Shown here one piece after another: positions 10,174 through 18,350 of a DNA stretch of 64,000 nucleotides. The stretch is from Ruminococcus sp. (GTDB lineage: Bacteria > Bacillota > Clostridia > Oscillospirales > Acutalibacteraceae), in assembly GCA_017411835.1 (NCBI GenBank), contig JAFQPG010000013.1:62001-126000 (forward strand). Direction: 5' to 3'. Within the stretch, counting starts at the first letter, position 1. Each line of letters begins with the position of its first letter. The notes under the pieces were generated by a model. It ran no database searches. It was not told where the DNA came from and worked only from the letters and a program-made list of their open reading frames with translations. A program made the translations under genes and the position numbers.

Positions 10174-10350
10174 ATGTCGGAAGTAAGACTCAAAGAAAAC
10201 GAATCTCTTGAGAGCGCTTTAAGAAGATTTAAGAAACAGTGCGCAAGAGCAGGCGTTATCGCTGAAGTTCGTAAGAGAGAAGCTTATGAGAAGCCTTCTG
10301 TAAAACGCAAGAAGAAATCCGAAGCTGCTCGCAAACGCAAATACAAATAA
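10174..10350 (+). CDS. rpsU: 30S ribosomal protein S21
   Basis: 58 residues, the normal size for S21. The protein starts [20 protein letters not shown], the typical N terminus, and ends in a Lys/Arg-rich tail ([14 protein letters not shown]). S21 is a late-binding protein of the small subunit that promotes mRNA binding near the 16S rRNA 3' end. ATG 10174 follows GGGAGGG. It has its own consensus promoter upstream and a strong terminator downstream, so it is mostly monocistronic. Its codons look like those of a highly expressed gene. Confidence 0.96.
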   Translation: MSEVRLKENESLESALRRFKKQCARAGVIAEVRKREAYEKPSVKRKKKSEAARKRKYK

Positions 10351-10360
10351 TTAAAAAAGA

Positions 10361-10394
10361 AACGGACAGGTTAATATTAACTTGTCCGTTTTTT
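10361..10394 (+). terminator. Intrinsic terminator after rpsU
   Basis: Arms AACGGACAGGTTAAT and ATTAACTTGTCCGTT form a long hairpin with one G-T pair, followed by six T. An A run precedes it. The ribosome binding site of aroQ (AGGTGAT, 10401-10407) starts just after the T run. Confidence 0.85.
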
Positions 10395-10410
10395 GTTTTC
10401 AGGTGATTAT

Positions 10411-10848
10411 ATGAAAATTCTTGTGTTATTAGGTCCAAACCTAAATATGGTAGGTATTAGAAAAAAAGAAGTATATGGTACGGTTAGTGCTGATGACATT
10501 AATGATATTATCTTAAACCACGCAAATGAAAAAGGGATAGACTGCGAAATATTTCAGTCGAACCATGAAGGTGTACTGATTGATAAAATACATTCTACAC
10601 TTAATAAATACGATGGTGTAGTAATAAATCCGGGTGCTTTAACACATTACAGCTTTGCTTTACGTGACGCGATTGAATGTGTTTGTGAAATTCCTTTTGT
10701 GGAAGTCCATATGTCCGATATCTCTAAAAGAGAAGATTTTAGAAAAATTTCTGTTACTGCTCAGGTTTGCGTAAAACAGATAATGGGCTATGGTATTGAT
10801 TCTTATTTAAAAGCTATTGATTATTTAAACGAGGCAATAAATGGATAA
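10411..10848 (+). CDS. aroQ: Type II 3-dehydroquinate dehydratase
   Basis: 145 residues, the standard length. The start LVLLGPNLNMVGIRKKEVYG matches the family, with Arg17 and catalytic Tyr22; INPGALTHYSFALRDAI is the substrate-binding loop and His100 (VEVHMSD) is the catalytic acid. It converts 3-dehydroquinate to 3-dehydroshikimate in the shikimate pathway. The start is ATG 10411 behind AGGTGAT; an upstream in-frame start near 10393 lies in the terminator of rpsU. No other shikimate gene is adjacent. The next gene overlaps it by 8 bases. Confidence 0.95.
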   Translation: MKILVLLGPNLNMVGIRKKEVYGTVSADDINDIILNHANEKGIDCEIFQSNHEGVLIDKIHSTLNKYDGVVINPGALTHYSFALRDAIECVCEIPFVEVHMSDISKREDFRKISVTAQVCVKQIMGYGIDSYLKAIDYLNEAING

Positions 10849-11911
10849 ACGAATTGATAAGTTGCGTGAGATTATTGCTGACGACAATACTGCTGTTTTA
10901 ATAACCTCTGATGTTAATCGCTTTTATTATAGTGGGTTTAAGTCTTCTGCCGGTGCTGTTTTTATAACTAAAAGCACAGCGACATTGCTCGTCGATTTTC
11001 GCTACTTTGAGTCAGCACAAAAGCAGGTATTAGATAAAATACAAGTTATTCAGTATGTTAAGCTGTTTGAATCATTAAACGAGCTTATAGACAAAGAGAA
11101 TATAAAATCAGTAATAATTGAAGATGATGATGTTACTGTATCAAGGCTTAAGAAGTTAAGAAACGGGCTTAACTGTGAAATAATTGATGAGTTTAATCTA
11201 TCTGATAAAGTTCTGGATTTTAGAATGATTAAGACAGATTTAGAAATTGAAAAGATTAAGCACGCACAGAAAATAGCTGAAAAAAGCTATCTTGAGCTTT
11301 TAAACATCGTTAAGTGCGGTGTGTTTGAAAAGAAACTGGCACTCGAGCTTGAGCATCTTATGAAGCTTAACGGTGCTGAAAAACAAGCTTTTGATATAAT
11401 TTCAATAAGTGGAAAAAATACGTCCTTACCACATGGAGTACCAACAGATAAGTTGCTTGAAAAAGGCGATTTCATCACTTTTGATATTGGATGCGTGTAC
11501 GACGGATATCATTCTGATATGACTCGTACTGTCGCCTTAGGCTATGCAAGTGAAGAAATGAAGAAAATTTATGACATTGTATTGCACGCTCATAAATGCG
11601 CAGCAGAAAAGATAAAAGCAGGGAATAGCTGTGCTGATGTCGACAATGCTGCACGCAATTTTATTGCTGATAATGGTTACAAAGATTATTTTGGCCACAC
11701 AACAGGTCACGGTGTTGGGCTTGAAATACACGAAAAGCCAACTATTTATATGACTAATAATCTGATTTTAAAAGCCGGTATGATAGTAACAGACGAGCCG
11801 GGTATTTATTTACCTGATAAATTCGGAGTACGTATAGAGGATATGTATTTGGTTACCGATACAGGCTGTGAAGACTTAGCAAAGATAGATAAAGAACTAA
11901 TTATTCTTTAA
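10841..11911 (+). CDS. M24 metallopeptidase, probable Xaa-Pro aminopeptidase
   Basis: 356 residues with two domains: a creatinase-type N domain (about 1-125) and a pita-bread catalytic domain. Metal ligands are visible as Asp215 (FDIGCVYDG), Asp226 (HSDMTRTV), a His in GHGVGLEIHE, and Glu residues in TDEPGIYLP and VRIEDMYLVT. This class removes N-terminal residues before proline or splits Xaa-Pro dipeptides; the exact specificity cannot be read from sequence. Many Bacillota carry such a gene just upstream of efp, as here. It starts inside the aroQ end, so the two are probably co-transcribed. Confidence 0.9.
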   Translation: MDKRIDKLREIIADDNTAVLITSDVNRFYYSGFKSSAGAVFITKSTATLLVDFRYFESAQKQVLDKIQVIQYVKLFESLNELIDKENIKSVIIEDDDVTVSRLKKLRNGLNCEIIDEFNLSDKVLDFRMIKTDLEIEKIKHAQKIAEKSYLELLNIVKCGVFEKKLALELEHLMKLNGAEKQAFDIISISGKNTSLPHGVPTDKLLEKGDFITFDIGCVYDGYHSDMTRTVALGYASEEMKKIYDIVLHAHKCAAEKIKAGNSCADVDNAARNFIADNGYKDYFGHTTGHGVGLEIHEKPTIYMTNNLILKAGMIVTDEPGIYLPDKFGVRIEDMYLVTDTGCEDLAKIDKELIIL

Positions 11912-11916
11912 AAGTA

Positions 11917-11945
11917 TTGATTTTTATTTGATTTATCTGTATAAT
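11917..11945 (+). promoter_or_regulatory. Sigma-A promoter of efp
   Basis: TTGATT at 11917-11922 and TATAAT at 11940-11945 with a 17-base spacer. It starts just after the stop codon of the M24 peptidase and leaves about 48 bases of leader before efp. Confidence 0.75.
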
Positions 11946-11999
11946 TATTTTGTAAATTTATGAAATTTGCTAATCAAATCTATTTTGGAGGGAAATATA

Positions 12000-12557
12000 A
12001 TGATTTCTGCAGGTGATTTTAGAAACGGTGTAACATTTGAAATGGATGGACAGGTTGTTTCTATCATTGAATTTCAGCACGTAAAACCAGGTAAGGGCGC
12101 TGCCTTTGTTAGAACAAAGATCAGAAACGTAATTACCGGTTCTGTTGTTGAAAAAACTTTTAACCCAAATGACAAGTACCCAACCGCTTTCATTGAGAGA
12201 AAGGATATGGAGTACAGCTACAACGATGGTGATCTTTACTACTTTATGGATACTGAGACTTGGGAGCAGGTTCCAATCAACGCTTCTATTCTCGGCGATA
12301 ACTTTAAGTTTGTTAAAGAGAATATGACTTGTAAGGTTCTTTCTTACAAAGGTAACGTATTCGGTGTAGAGCCACCTAACTTTGTTGAGCTTACTATCAC
12401 TCAGACTGACCCAGGCTTTGCTGGTAATACAGCTACTAATGCTACTAAGCCAGCTACTGTTGAGACAGGTGCTGAGATTAAGGTTCCTCTCTTTATTGAA
12501 GAGGGCGAAGTAGTTCAGATTGACACACGTACCGGCGAATACTTAGGTAGAGCATAA
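12000..12557 (+). CDS. efp: Translation elongation factor P
   Basis: 185 residues from ATG 12000 behind TTGGAGGG. Three beta-barrel domains are expected; the start [10 protein letters not shown] and the end [15 protein letters not shown] are diagnostic. The tip loop VKPGKGAA places Lys32 where Bacillus EF-P carries its post-translational modification; the Gram-negative beta-lysylation genes are not nearby. EF-P relieves ribosome stalling at polyproline. A sigma-A promoter lies directly upstream, and the CD1247-type gene follows after 11 bases. Confidence 0.97.
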   Translation: MISAGDFRNGVTFEMDGQVVSIIEFQHVKPGKGAAFVRTKIRNVITGSVVEKTFNPNDKYPTAFIERKDMEYSYNDGDLYYFMDTETWEQVPINASILGDNFKFVKENMTCKVLSYKGNVFGVEPPNFVELTITQTDPGFAGNTATNATKPATVETGAEIKVPLFIEEGEVVQIDTRTGEYLGRA

Positions 12558-12568
12558 GGAGTACTATC

Positions 12569-13033
12569 ATGACATTATCAGAAAAAATTTCTTATATCAG
12601 AGGCTTGGCAGATGGTCTTGAGCTTGATGGCGATAAAAAGGAAGTTAAAGTTTTAAACGCTATTATTGAGCTTTTAGACGATATGGCTCTTGCTGTAGAA
12701 AGCACAGAAGAGCTTTACGACGAGCTTGTTGAGCACGTTGATGCTATCGACGAGGATCTCACTTATCTTGAGGAAGATTTCTACGACGATGAATGCGACT
12801 GCTGCGACTGTGATTGTGACGATTGCGATTGTGATGATTGCTATGATGATGACGAGGCTTATTACGAGGTTACTTGCGGCAAATGCGAAGAGCAGATTTG
12901 CGTTAGCGAAGATGTTCTCTTAGAAGGTGAGATTACCTGCCCTAACTGTGGTGAGCTTTTAGAGTTTGATTTTTCAGGTCTTTGCGATTGTGATGACGAA
13001 TGTGATTGCGATTGCTGCTGTTCTGAAGAATAA
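12569..13033 (+). CDS. CD1247-type protein with Cys/Asp-rich insert and zinc ribbon
   Basis: 154 residues. The first 65 or so form the helical N-terminal domain seen in the clostridial family named after CD1247 (ISYIRGLADGL, ELLDDMA). Residues 71-96 are an extreme Asp/Cys block with Cys at 76, 78, 79, 81, 83, 86, 88 and 91. A ribbon with CGKC (103-106) and CPNC (124-127) follows, and the tail adds Cys at 139, 141, 145, 147 and 149-151. The ribbon suggests zinc binding; the Cys/Asp block looks able to bind several metal ions. No function is established. It follows efp after 11 bases and is closed by a strong terminator. Confidence 0.75.
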   Translation: MTLSEKISYIRGLADGLELDGDKKEVKVLNAIIELLDDMALAVESTEELYDELVEHVDAIDEDLTYLEEDFYDDECDCCDCDCDDCDCDDCYDDDEAYYEVTCGKCEEQICVSEDVLLEGEITCPNCGELLEFDFSGLCDCDDECDCDCCCSEE

Positions 13034-13053
13034 TTAATTTATTTAACAAGACT

Positions 13054-13091
13054 AGCACCTCTCGAGTATTATGTCGAGGGGTGCTTTTTTT
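13054..13091 (+). terminator. Terminator of the efp operon, containing the yunB ribosome binding site
   Basis: AGCACCTCTCGA (13054-13065) pairs with TCGAGGGGTGCT (13074-13085): 12 pairs with one G-T, an 8-base loop, and a T run to 13091. GAGGGG (13076-13081) in the 3' arm is the only good ribosome binding site for yunB, whose TTG start (13090-13092) uses the last T residues of the tract. Confidence 0.88.
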
Positions 13092-13737
13092 GCGTGCAAA
13101 GAGAAAACTAAATAAATTTCAAAAAACGCTGAGAAAAATTTTAATAGCAGTTTTGTCGTTAATAATAGCCATTATAATTTTCTTTGAACTAACAGTAAGA
13201 GAGAGAATTGAGCTTGCGATTATCGCAGAGATTAAAACAGTATCTTACACAGCATTAAATAACGCAATAAATGATTTACTCTTAAATAACAGAGAAAAAA
13301 TTGATAATTTAATTAATATTTCGGTAGATAATTCATACCAAATAAAATCAATATCTGAGAATGTTTACAATGTAAACACATTTAAGACGCAGGTTGTCGA
13401 GGACGCACAAAAATATATTGATAATGCAATGAAAAAAGATGGAATTAAAGTTAAGCTTGGTAATTTTACAGGCTTGACTATATTGTCAGATATTGGTCCG
13501 TATATATTTTTTAACATAGAATCAACACCTACTGTTACCTGTGAAATCCTAAGTTCTTTTGAATCTGCAGGGGTAAACCAAACTTTGCATCACATAGAGC
13601 TTAAAACTTATGTGGACATTTATGTAGGTAATCCTATAAGAATAGAATCTATTGAATATACAACTAAATTTGAGATTGCTCAAACTGTCATTATCGGTAA
13701 CATTCCATCAGCTTATGGCTCAATATCAAGATATTGA
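13090..13737 (+). CDS. yunB: Sporulation protein YunB
   Basis: About 215 residues. A basic N terminus (RAKRKLNKFQKTLRK) precedes one membrane segment at about residues 17-35, then an extracytoplasmic domain with the family pattern RERIELAIIAEIKT and several repeats of hydrophobic strands. YunB is made in the mother cell of Bacillus; its molecular role is poorly known. The chosen start is TTG 13090, eight bases behind GAGGGG; GTG 13081 overlaps that site and is less likely. The site is buried in the upstream terminator hairpin, so read-through RNA should be translated poorly. No clear sporulation promoter was seen. Confidence 0.85.
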   Translation: MRAKRKLNKFQKTLRKILIAVLSLIIAIIIFFELTVRERIELAIIAEIKTVSYTALNNAINDLLLNNREKIDNLINISVDNSYQIKSISENVYNVNTFKTQVVEDAQKYIDNAMKKDGIKVKLGNFTGLTILSDIGPYIFFNIESTPTVTCEILSSFESAGVNQTLHHIELKTYVDIYVGNPIRIESIEYTTKFEIAQTVIIGNIPSAYGSISRY

Positions 13738-13788
13738 TAAAAAATTGTAAAAATAGTGTTAATAACCGCAATATAATGGAAAAATCTA

Positions 13789-13817
13789 TTGAAATTAATA
13801 ACGCGTTATGGTAATAT
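13789..13817 (+). promoter_or_regulatory. Probable sigma-A promoter of the miaB-mutS-mutL cluster
   Basis: TTGAAA at 13789-13794 and TAATAT at 13812-13817, spacer 17. It lies in the 114-base gap between yunB and miaB and would give a leader of about 28 bases. Confidence 0.6.
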
Positions 13818-13851
13818 ATTTAGGATAATACATAATTAGGGAGATAATGTC

Positions 13852-15270
13852 TTGGCGCATAAAAACAACACAGAAAAACAAAACATTACTCAAAGTGAAT
13901 ATCTTAATTTAATTAACGAACTTATGTCCATAAGAAAAAGGGGAGAAGTACCTTTAGCTTATGTAAGAACCTATGGATGTCAGCAAAATGTTGCTGATAG
14001 TGAACGCATTAAAGGTATGCTTTTTGAAGCGGGCTTTTCTTTTACAGACAAGGCTGAGGATGCCGACTTTATTCTTTTTAACACTTGTGCTGTCAGAGAG
14101 CATGCTGAAGACAGAGTGTTTGGAAACGTCGGTGCTCTAAAGAATATTAAGAGCAAGCACCCATCGGTACTGATTGCTTTGTGCGGTTGTATGATGGAAC
14201 AGGAGCATATTGCTAAAAGGATTCACGACAGTTTTCCTTTTGTCGGACTTGTTTTCGGCACTAATTGTCTACACGAGTTTCCTAGACTTTTGTATAACAA
14301 CTTGCTTTACGGTAAAAGAACCTTCCTGCGTGGTAACACAGACGAGAACGTTTACGAAGGAATACCTATAAAGCGTGATGGTTTGTTCAAAGGCTTTTTG
14401 CCGATTATGTACGGATGTGATAATTTTTGCTCATACTGCATTGTTCCTTATGTTCGAGGCAGAGAAAAAAGCCGTAAACCTCAGGTTGTAATTGAGGAAG
14501 CAAGAGAAATGATAGAGTCTGGTTATAAGGATATCTGCCTACTTGGACAAAACGTCAACTCTTACGGTAAAGGCTTAGAGCCACGACCTACTTTTTCAGA
14601 GCTTTTGAAAGAAATTGATAAAATCGACGGTGACTATTGGCTTAGATTTATGACTTCCCATCCAAAGGATTGTACAAAAGAGCTGATTGATACAATCGCT
14701 AAGAGTAAACACATCAGTCATCATTTGCACTTACCGTTTCAGTCAGGTTCAAATAAAATACTAAAGCTTATGAATCGAAGATATACTAGAGAGAAGTATC
14801 TTGAAATTATCAAATACGCTAAAGAGCGTATACCTGATTTATCGCTCACCAGTGACATTATTGTCGGCTTTCCTGGTGAGACCTACGAAGATTTTCAGGA
14901 AACTATTTCTCTTATCAAAGAAGTCGGCTTTACTTCGCTGTTTACTTTTATTTATTCTAAACGCAAAGGAACACCAGCAGCTTTGATGGAAGACGTAGCA
15001 ACTGATGAAGAAAAGTCGATGTGGTTTAGAGAACTTTTAAAAGTTCAGGAAGAAATCGCGGCACAGCGTTGTGCACAGATGGTAGGTACTACGCAAAAGG
15101 TTCTCGTTGAAGAAAAATCTTCCAACAAAGATGGAGTACTATCAGGCAGAACAAATGGCAATATTATTGTTGAATTTGTTGGCGATGAGAGCATCATCGG
15201 CACTTTCAGAAATATTAAAATAACAAAAGCTCGCAACTGGATATTAAACGGCGAGCTTGAAAAGGAGTAA
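13852..15270 (+). CDS. miaB: tRNA-2-methylthio-N6-dimethylallyladenosine synthase MiaB
   Basis: 472 residues. The N-terminal methylthiotransferase domain carries Cys43 (RTYGCQQNVADSE) and further Cys residues (NTCAVREH, CGCMMEQ) for one [4Fe-4S] cluster. The radical SAM motif is Cys189-Cys193-Cys196 (GCDNFCSYCIVPYVRG), and a TRAM RNA-binding domain ends the protein. It adds the methylthio group to i6A37 of tRNAs reading UNN codons; the isopentenyl group comes from miaA in the same cluster. The start is TTG 13852 behind AGGGAGA; the ATG five bases upstream is out of frame. The YlbF-type gene follows after 5 bases. Confidence 0.97.
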   Translation: MAHKNNTEKQNITQSEYLNLINELMSIRKRGEVPLAYVRTYGCQQNVADSERIKGMLFEAGFSFTDKAEDADFILFNTCAVREHAEDRVFGNVGALKNIKSKHPSVLIALCGCMMEQEHIAKRIHDSFPFVGLVFGTNCLHEFPRLLYNNLLYGKRTFLRGNTDENVYEGIPIKRDGLFKGFLPIMYGCDNFCSYCIVPYVRGREKSRKPQVVIEEAREMIESGYKDICLLGQNVNSYGKGLEPRPTFSELLKEIDKIDGDYWLRFMTSHPKDCTKELIDTIAKSKHISHHLHLPFQSGSNKILKLMNRRYTREKYLEIIKYAKERIPDLSLTSDIIVGFPGETYEDFQETISLIKEVGFTSLFTFIYSKRKGTPAALMEDVATDEEKSMWFRELLKVQEEIAAQRCAQMVGTTQKVLVEEKSSNKDGVLSGRTNGNIIVEFVGDESIIGTFRNIKITKARNWILNGELEKE

Positions 15271-15275
15271 ATATT

Positions 15276-15680
15276 ATGGATTTAATTGCACTTGCTAGAC
15301 AACTTGGACATGCTATTCAGGACGAAAAAGCATATAAAGATTTACAGACAGCTAAGAATGATGCTGATAACGACAAAGAGCTTCAGGACTTAATCGGTGA
15401 ATTTAACCTTAAGAGAATGGCTATTAATAACGAAGCTTGCAAGGAAGACAGAGATGAAGAGAAACTTCGCGCACTCAATACTGAAATGCGTGATGTATAT
15501 ACAAAGATTATGTCTAACGAAAATATGAACGCTTATAATACTGCAAAAACAGATCTTGACACTGTTTTACAGCGTGTACTTGCTATAATTACACAGTCTG
15601 CTGATGGTGAAGACCCGGACACAACAGATTTTTCTGAGTCTTGCACACACGATTGTTCAACTTGCGGTGGCTGTCACTAA
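15276..15680 (+). CDS. YlbF/YmcA family protein with C-terminal cysteine cluster
   Basis: 134 residues, mostly helical, with the family layout (LARQLGHAIQDEKAY; repeated ND.ELQ.L...F). It ends in an extra tail with five cysteines, CTHDCSTCGGCH-like, about 25 residues beyond the helical domain. In Bacillus the YlbF-YmcA-YaaT complex binds [4Fe-4S] clusters and promotes mRNA processing by RNase Y. Position right after miaB matches ymcA, but similarity alone cannot tell YmcA from YlbF, so no symbol is given. mutS follows after 32 bases. Confidence 0.85.
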   Translation: MDLIALARQLGHAIQDEKAYKDLQTAKNDADNDKELQDLIGEFNLKRMAINNEACKEDRDEEKLRALNTEMRDVYTKIMSNENMNAYNTAKTDLDTVLQRVLAIITQSADGEDPDTTDFSESCTHDCSTCGGCH

Positions 15681-15712
15681 TTAAACTTTTTTAGGATAAG
15701 GAATGAGGGTTA

Positions 15713-18328
15713 ATGGCTGAACTTTCACCTATGATGAAACAGTATTTCAGCATTAAAGAGAATAATCAGGACTGCATATTGTTTTTTAGACTTGGCGACT
15801 TTTACGAGATGTTTTTTGAAGATGCAAAGATTGCGTCGAAAGAACTCGAACTCACCTTAACCGGTAGAGATTGCGGTCAGGAAGAACGTGCACCGATGTG
15901 CGGTGTGCCTTTTCATAGTGCAGAAAATTATATCGCCAGACTTGTATCGAAAGGCTTCAAAGTCGCTATTTGTGAGCAAGTAGAGGACCCTGCACAAGCA
16001 AAGGGGATAGTTAAACGCGATATTATCCGAGTTATCACTCCGGGTACTGTTATGGAAAGCAGTATGCTTGACGAAAGCGTAAATAATTATATCTGCTCAG
16101 TTTTTGCAACTGCTAAAAACATCGGTCTTTGCTTTTGTGATATTTCTACCGGTGAGCTTAATGTTACCTGTATTGATAGCAAAGATGCTATTGATGCACT
16201 TAAAACTCAATTAACTGCGTACTCACCAAAAGAAATTATACTTGGTGGCACTGTTAAGGAAAATAAAGATTTAAGAAGCTTTATTAAAGACAAGCTTTCT
16301 TGCTATGTTACTTGTGCTGACGATGGGTCTTGTGGCTTTATCGAGTGCTCTGATATTGTTTTGTCGCAATTTGGTGCTAAGCAAGCAGAGCTTTTAAACG
16401 ATAATAAAGACCTTATTATCGCTCTTGGTACCCTTATCAGCTATTTACAGAATACTCAAAAAACCGGTCTTGAACGAATTGATACGATTGATATTTATTC
16501 TAAAGACCAGTATATGAATCTTGATTACAATACTCGTCGTAATCTTGAACTTACGCAGACAATGCGTACAAAAGAAAAGAAACATTCGCTTTTATGGGTG
16601 CTTGATAATACTAAGACTGCTATGGGCAAGCGTCTTATCCGTTCTTGGGTTGAGCATCCTTTAATGAATGTTACTCAAATTCTAAAGCGTCAGAATGCTA
16701 TAGAAGAGCTTGTTAACAACACAGTTAAAAGGCTTGAGCTGTCAGCGCTGCTTGTTGGCATTTTTGATATTGAGCGTCTTATGACCAGAATCGTCTATGG
16801 TTCTGCAAATGCAAGGGAGCTACGCTCACTATGCAGTGCAATTTCTAATCTGCCTAAATTACACGACGAGCTTTCTGACTCTACTTCTAACTATCTTATT
16901 GAGCTTTATAAAAATCTTGATACCTTAGAGGATATCAAGGAGCTTATTGATAGCGCTATAGTTGAAGAACCACCGTTTTCTGTAAGAGAAGGTGGTATGA
17001 TTAAGCCTTGCTACAGCGATGAACTGGATATGCTTTTAAGTGATATGAACAATTCCACATCACTTTTAGCGCAGATTGAGGCTCAGCAAAAAGAAATTAC
17101 AGGCATACCAAAGCTAAAAGTTGGATACAACAGAGTATTTGGTTACTATATCGAGGTTACTAACTCATACAAAGATTTAGTGCCTGATACATACATAAGA
17201 AAACAGACTTTAGCTAATTGTGAACGCTATATTACTCCTGAGCTAAAAGAACTTGAAGGAAGAATTTTGGGCGCGAAGGATAGAGCAGTTGCTTTAGAAT
17301 ACACTTTGTTTGATGCTGTTAGAAAGAAAATTGCAGAAAATCTAAGCCGTATAGAAAAATCTGCACATGCTATTGCTGTGCTTGATGTTCTTGTTTCTCT
17401 TGCGAATGTTGCGTCTTCTAACAGATATGTTAAGCCTGAGGTCAACTTATCAAGCGTAATCAGACTTAAGGACAGCAGGCATCCTGTTGTTGAGGCGTTG
17501 CTTGATTCTGCGCCATTTGTACCTAATGATGTTTATCTTGATAACGAATCAAATCGAGTTGCTATTATTACCGGTCCTAATATGGCTGGTAAATCTACAT
17601 ATATGCGTCAGGTTGCGCTTATTGTGTTAATGGCTCAAATTGGTAGTTTTGTACCGGCTTCATATGCTGAGATTGGTATTGTAGACAGTATTTTTACAAG
17701 AGTAGGCGCATCTGACGATTTAGCATCAGGCCAGTCGACCTTTATGGTCGAAATGAGTGAGGTTGCTAATATTATTAAAAACGCAACTAAAAAGAGCTTG
17801 CTTATTTTAGATGAAATCGGTCGCGGTACTTCTACCTATGACGGTATGAGTATTGCTCGCGCTGTGCTTGAGTTTGTTGCTGATAAAAAACGACTCGGTG
17901 CTAAAGCACTTTTTGCGACGCATTACCACGAGCTTACTGTTTTAGAACAGATTATTGACGGTGTTAAAAACTACAATATTGCTGTAAAAAAACGTGGTGA
18001 TGACATCACATTTTTACGCAGAATTGTTCCAGGCGGTGCTGATGACAGCTATGGTATAGAGGTAGCCCAGCTTGCCGGTATTCCGCTTTCTGTTATTGGC
18101 AGAGCAAAAGAGATTTTAAAAGACCTTACTTTTGCTGATAACAGCTCTAAAAATAAATCCGCCTTGCTAAATCCGTCAAACAATTTCGAAGAAGACGACC
18201 AGTTATCACTTTTACCAAGCAGTAATAACTTGATTGCTGATAAGCTTAAAAGTGTCGATATTAACACCCTGACGCCAATAGAAGCAATGAATTTACTGTT
18301 TGAATTAAAAAATATGACTGATAATTAA
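15713..18328 (+). CDS. mutS: DNA mismatch repair protein MutS
   Basis: 871 residues, full length. The mismatch-recognition domain at the N terminus includes the conserved Phe-x-Glu (FYEMFFEDA), followed by connector, lever, clamp and ATPase domains. Walker A is GPNMAGKS at 621-628, with the DEIGRGTSTYDG and ATHYHEL motifs after it. It detects mispairs and recruits MutL, encoded next. ATG 15713 follows GAGGG. The C terminus keeps the IEAMNLLFELKN dimerisation segment. Confidence 0.98.
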   Translation: MAELSPMMKQYFSIKENNQDCILFFRLGDFYEMFFEDAKIASKELELTLTGRDCGQEERAPMCGVPFHSAENYIARLVSKGFKVAICEQVEDPAQAKGIVKRDIIRVITPGTVMESSMLDESVNNYICSVFATAKNIGLCFCDISTGELNVTCIDSKDAIDALKTQLTAYSPKEIILGGTVKENKDLRSFIKDKLSCYVTCADDGSCGFIECSDIVLSQFGAKQAELLNDNKDLIIALGTLISYLQNTQKTGLERIDTIDIYSKDQYMNLDYNTRRNLELTQTMRTKEKKHSLLWVLDNTKTAMGKRLIRSWVEHPLMNVTQILKRQNAIEELVNNTVKRLELSALLVGIFDIERLMTRIVYGSANARELRSLCSAISNLPKLHDELSDSTSNYLIELYKNLDTLEDIKELIDSAIVEEPPFSVREGGMIKPCYSDELDMLLSDMNNSTSLLAQIEAQQKEITGIPKLKVGYNRVFGYYIEVTNSYKDLVPDTYIRKQTLANCERYITPELKELEGRILGAKDRAVALEYTLFDAVRKKIAENLSRIEKSAHAIAVLDVLVSLANVASSNRYVKPEVNLSSVIRLKDSRHPVVEALLDSAPFVPNDVYLDNESNRVAIITGPNMAGKSTYMRQVALIVLMAQIGSFVPASYAEIGIVDSIFTRVGASDDLASGQSTFMVEMSEVANIIKNATKKSLLILDEIGRGTSTYDGMSIARAVLEFVADKKRLGAKALFATHYHELTVLEQIIDGVKNYNIAVKKRGDDITFLRRIVPGGADDSYGIEVAQLAGIPLSVIGRAKEILKDLTFADNSSKNKSALLNPSNNFEEDDQLSLLPSSNNLIADKLKSVDINTLTPIEAMNLLFELKNMTDN

Positions 18329-18350
18329 TTTTAGAAAAGAGGTGACACGT

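Noticed and set aside
13043..13072. TTAACA-18-TATTAT as promoter of yunB
   Set aside because: Transcription would start inside the GAGGGG binding site and leave no usable leader.
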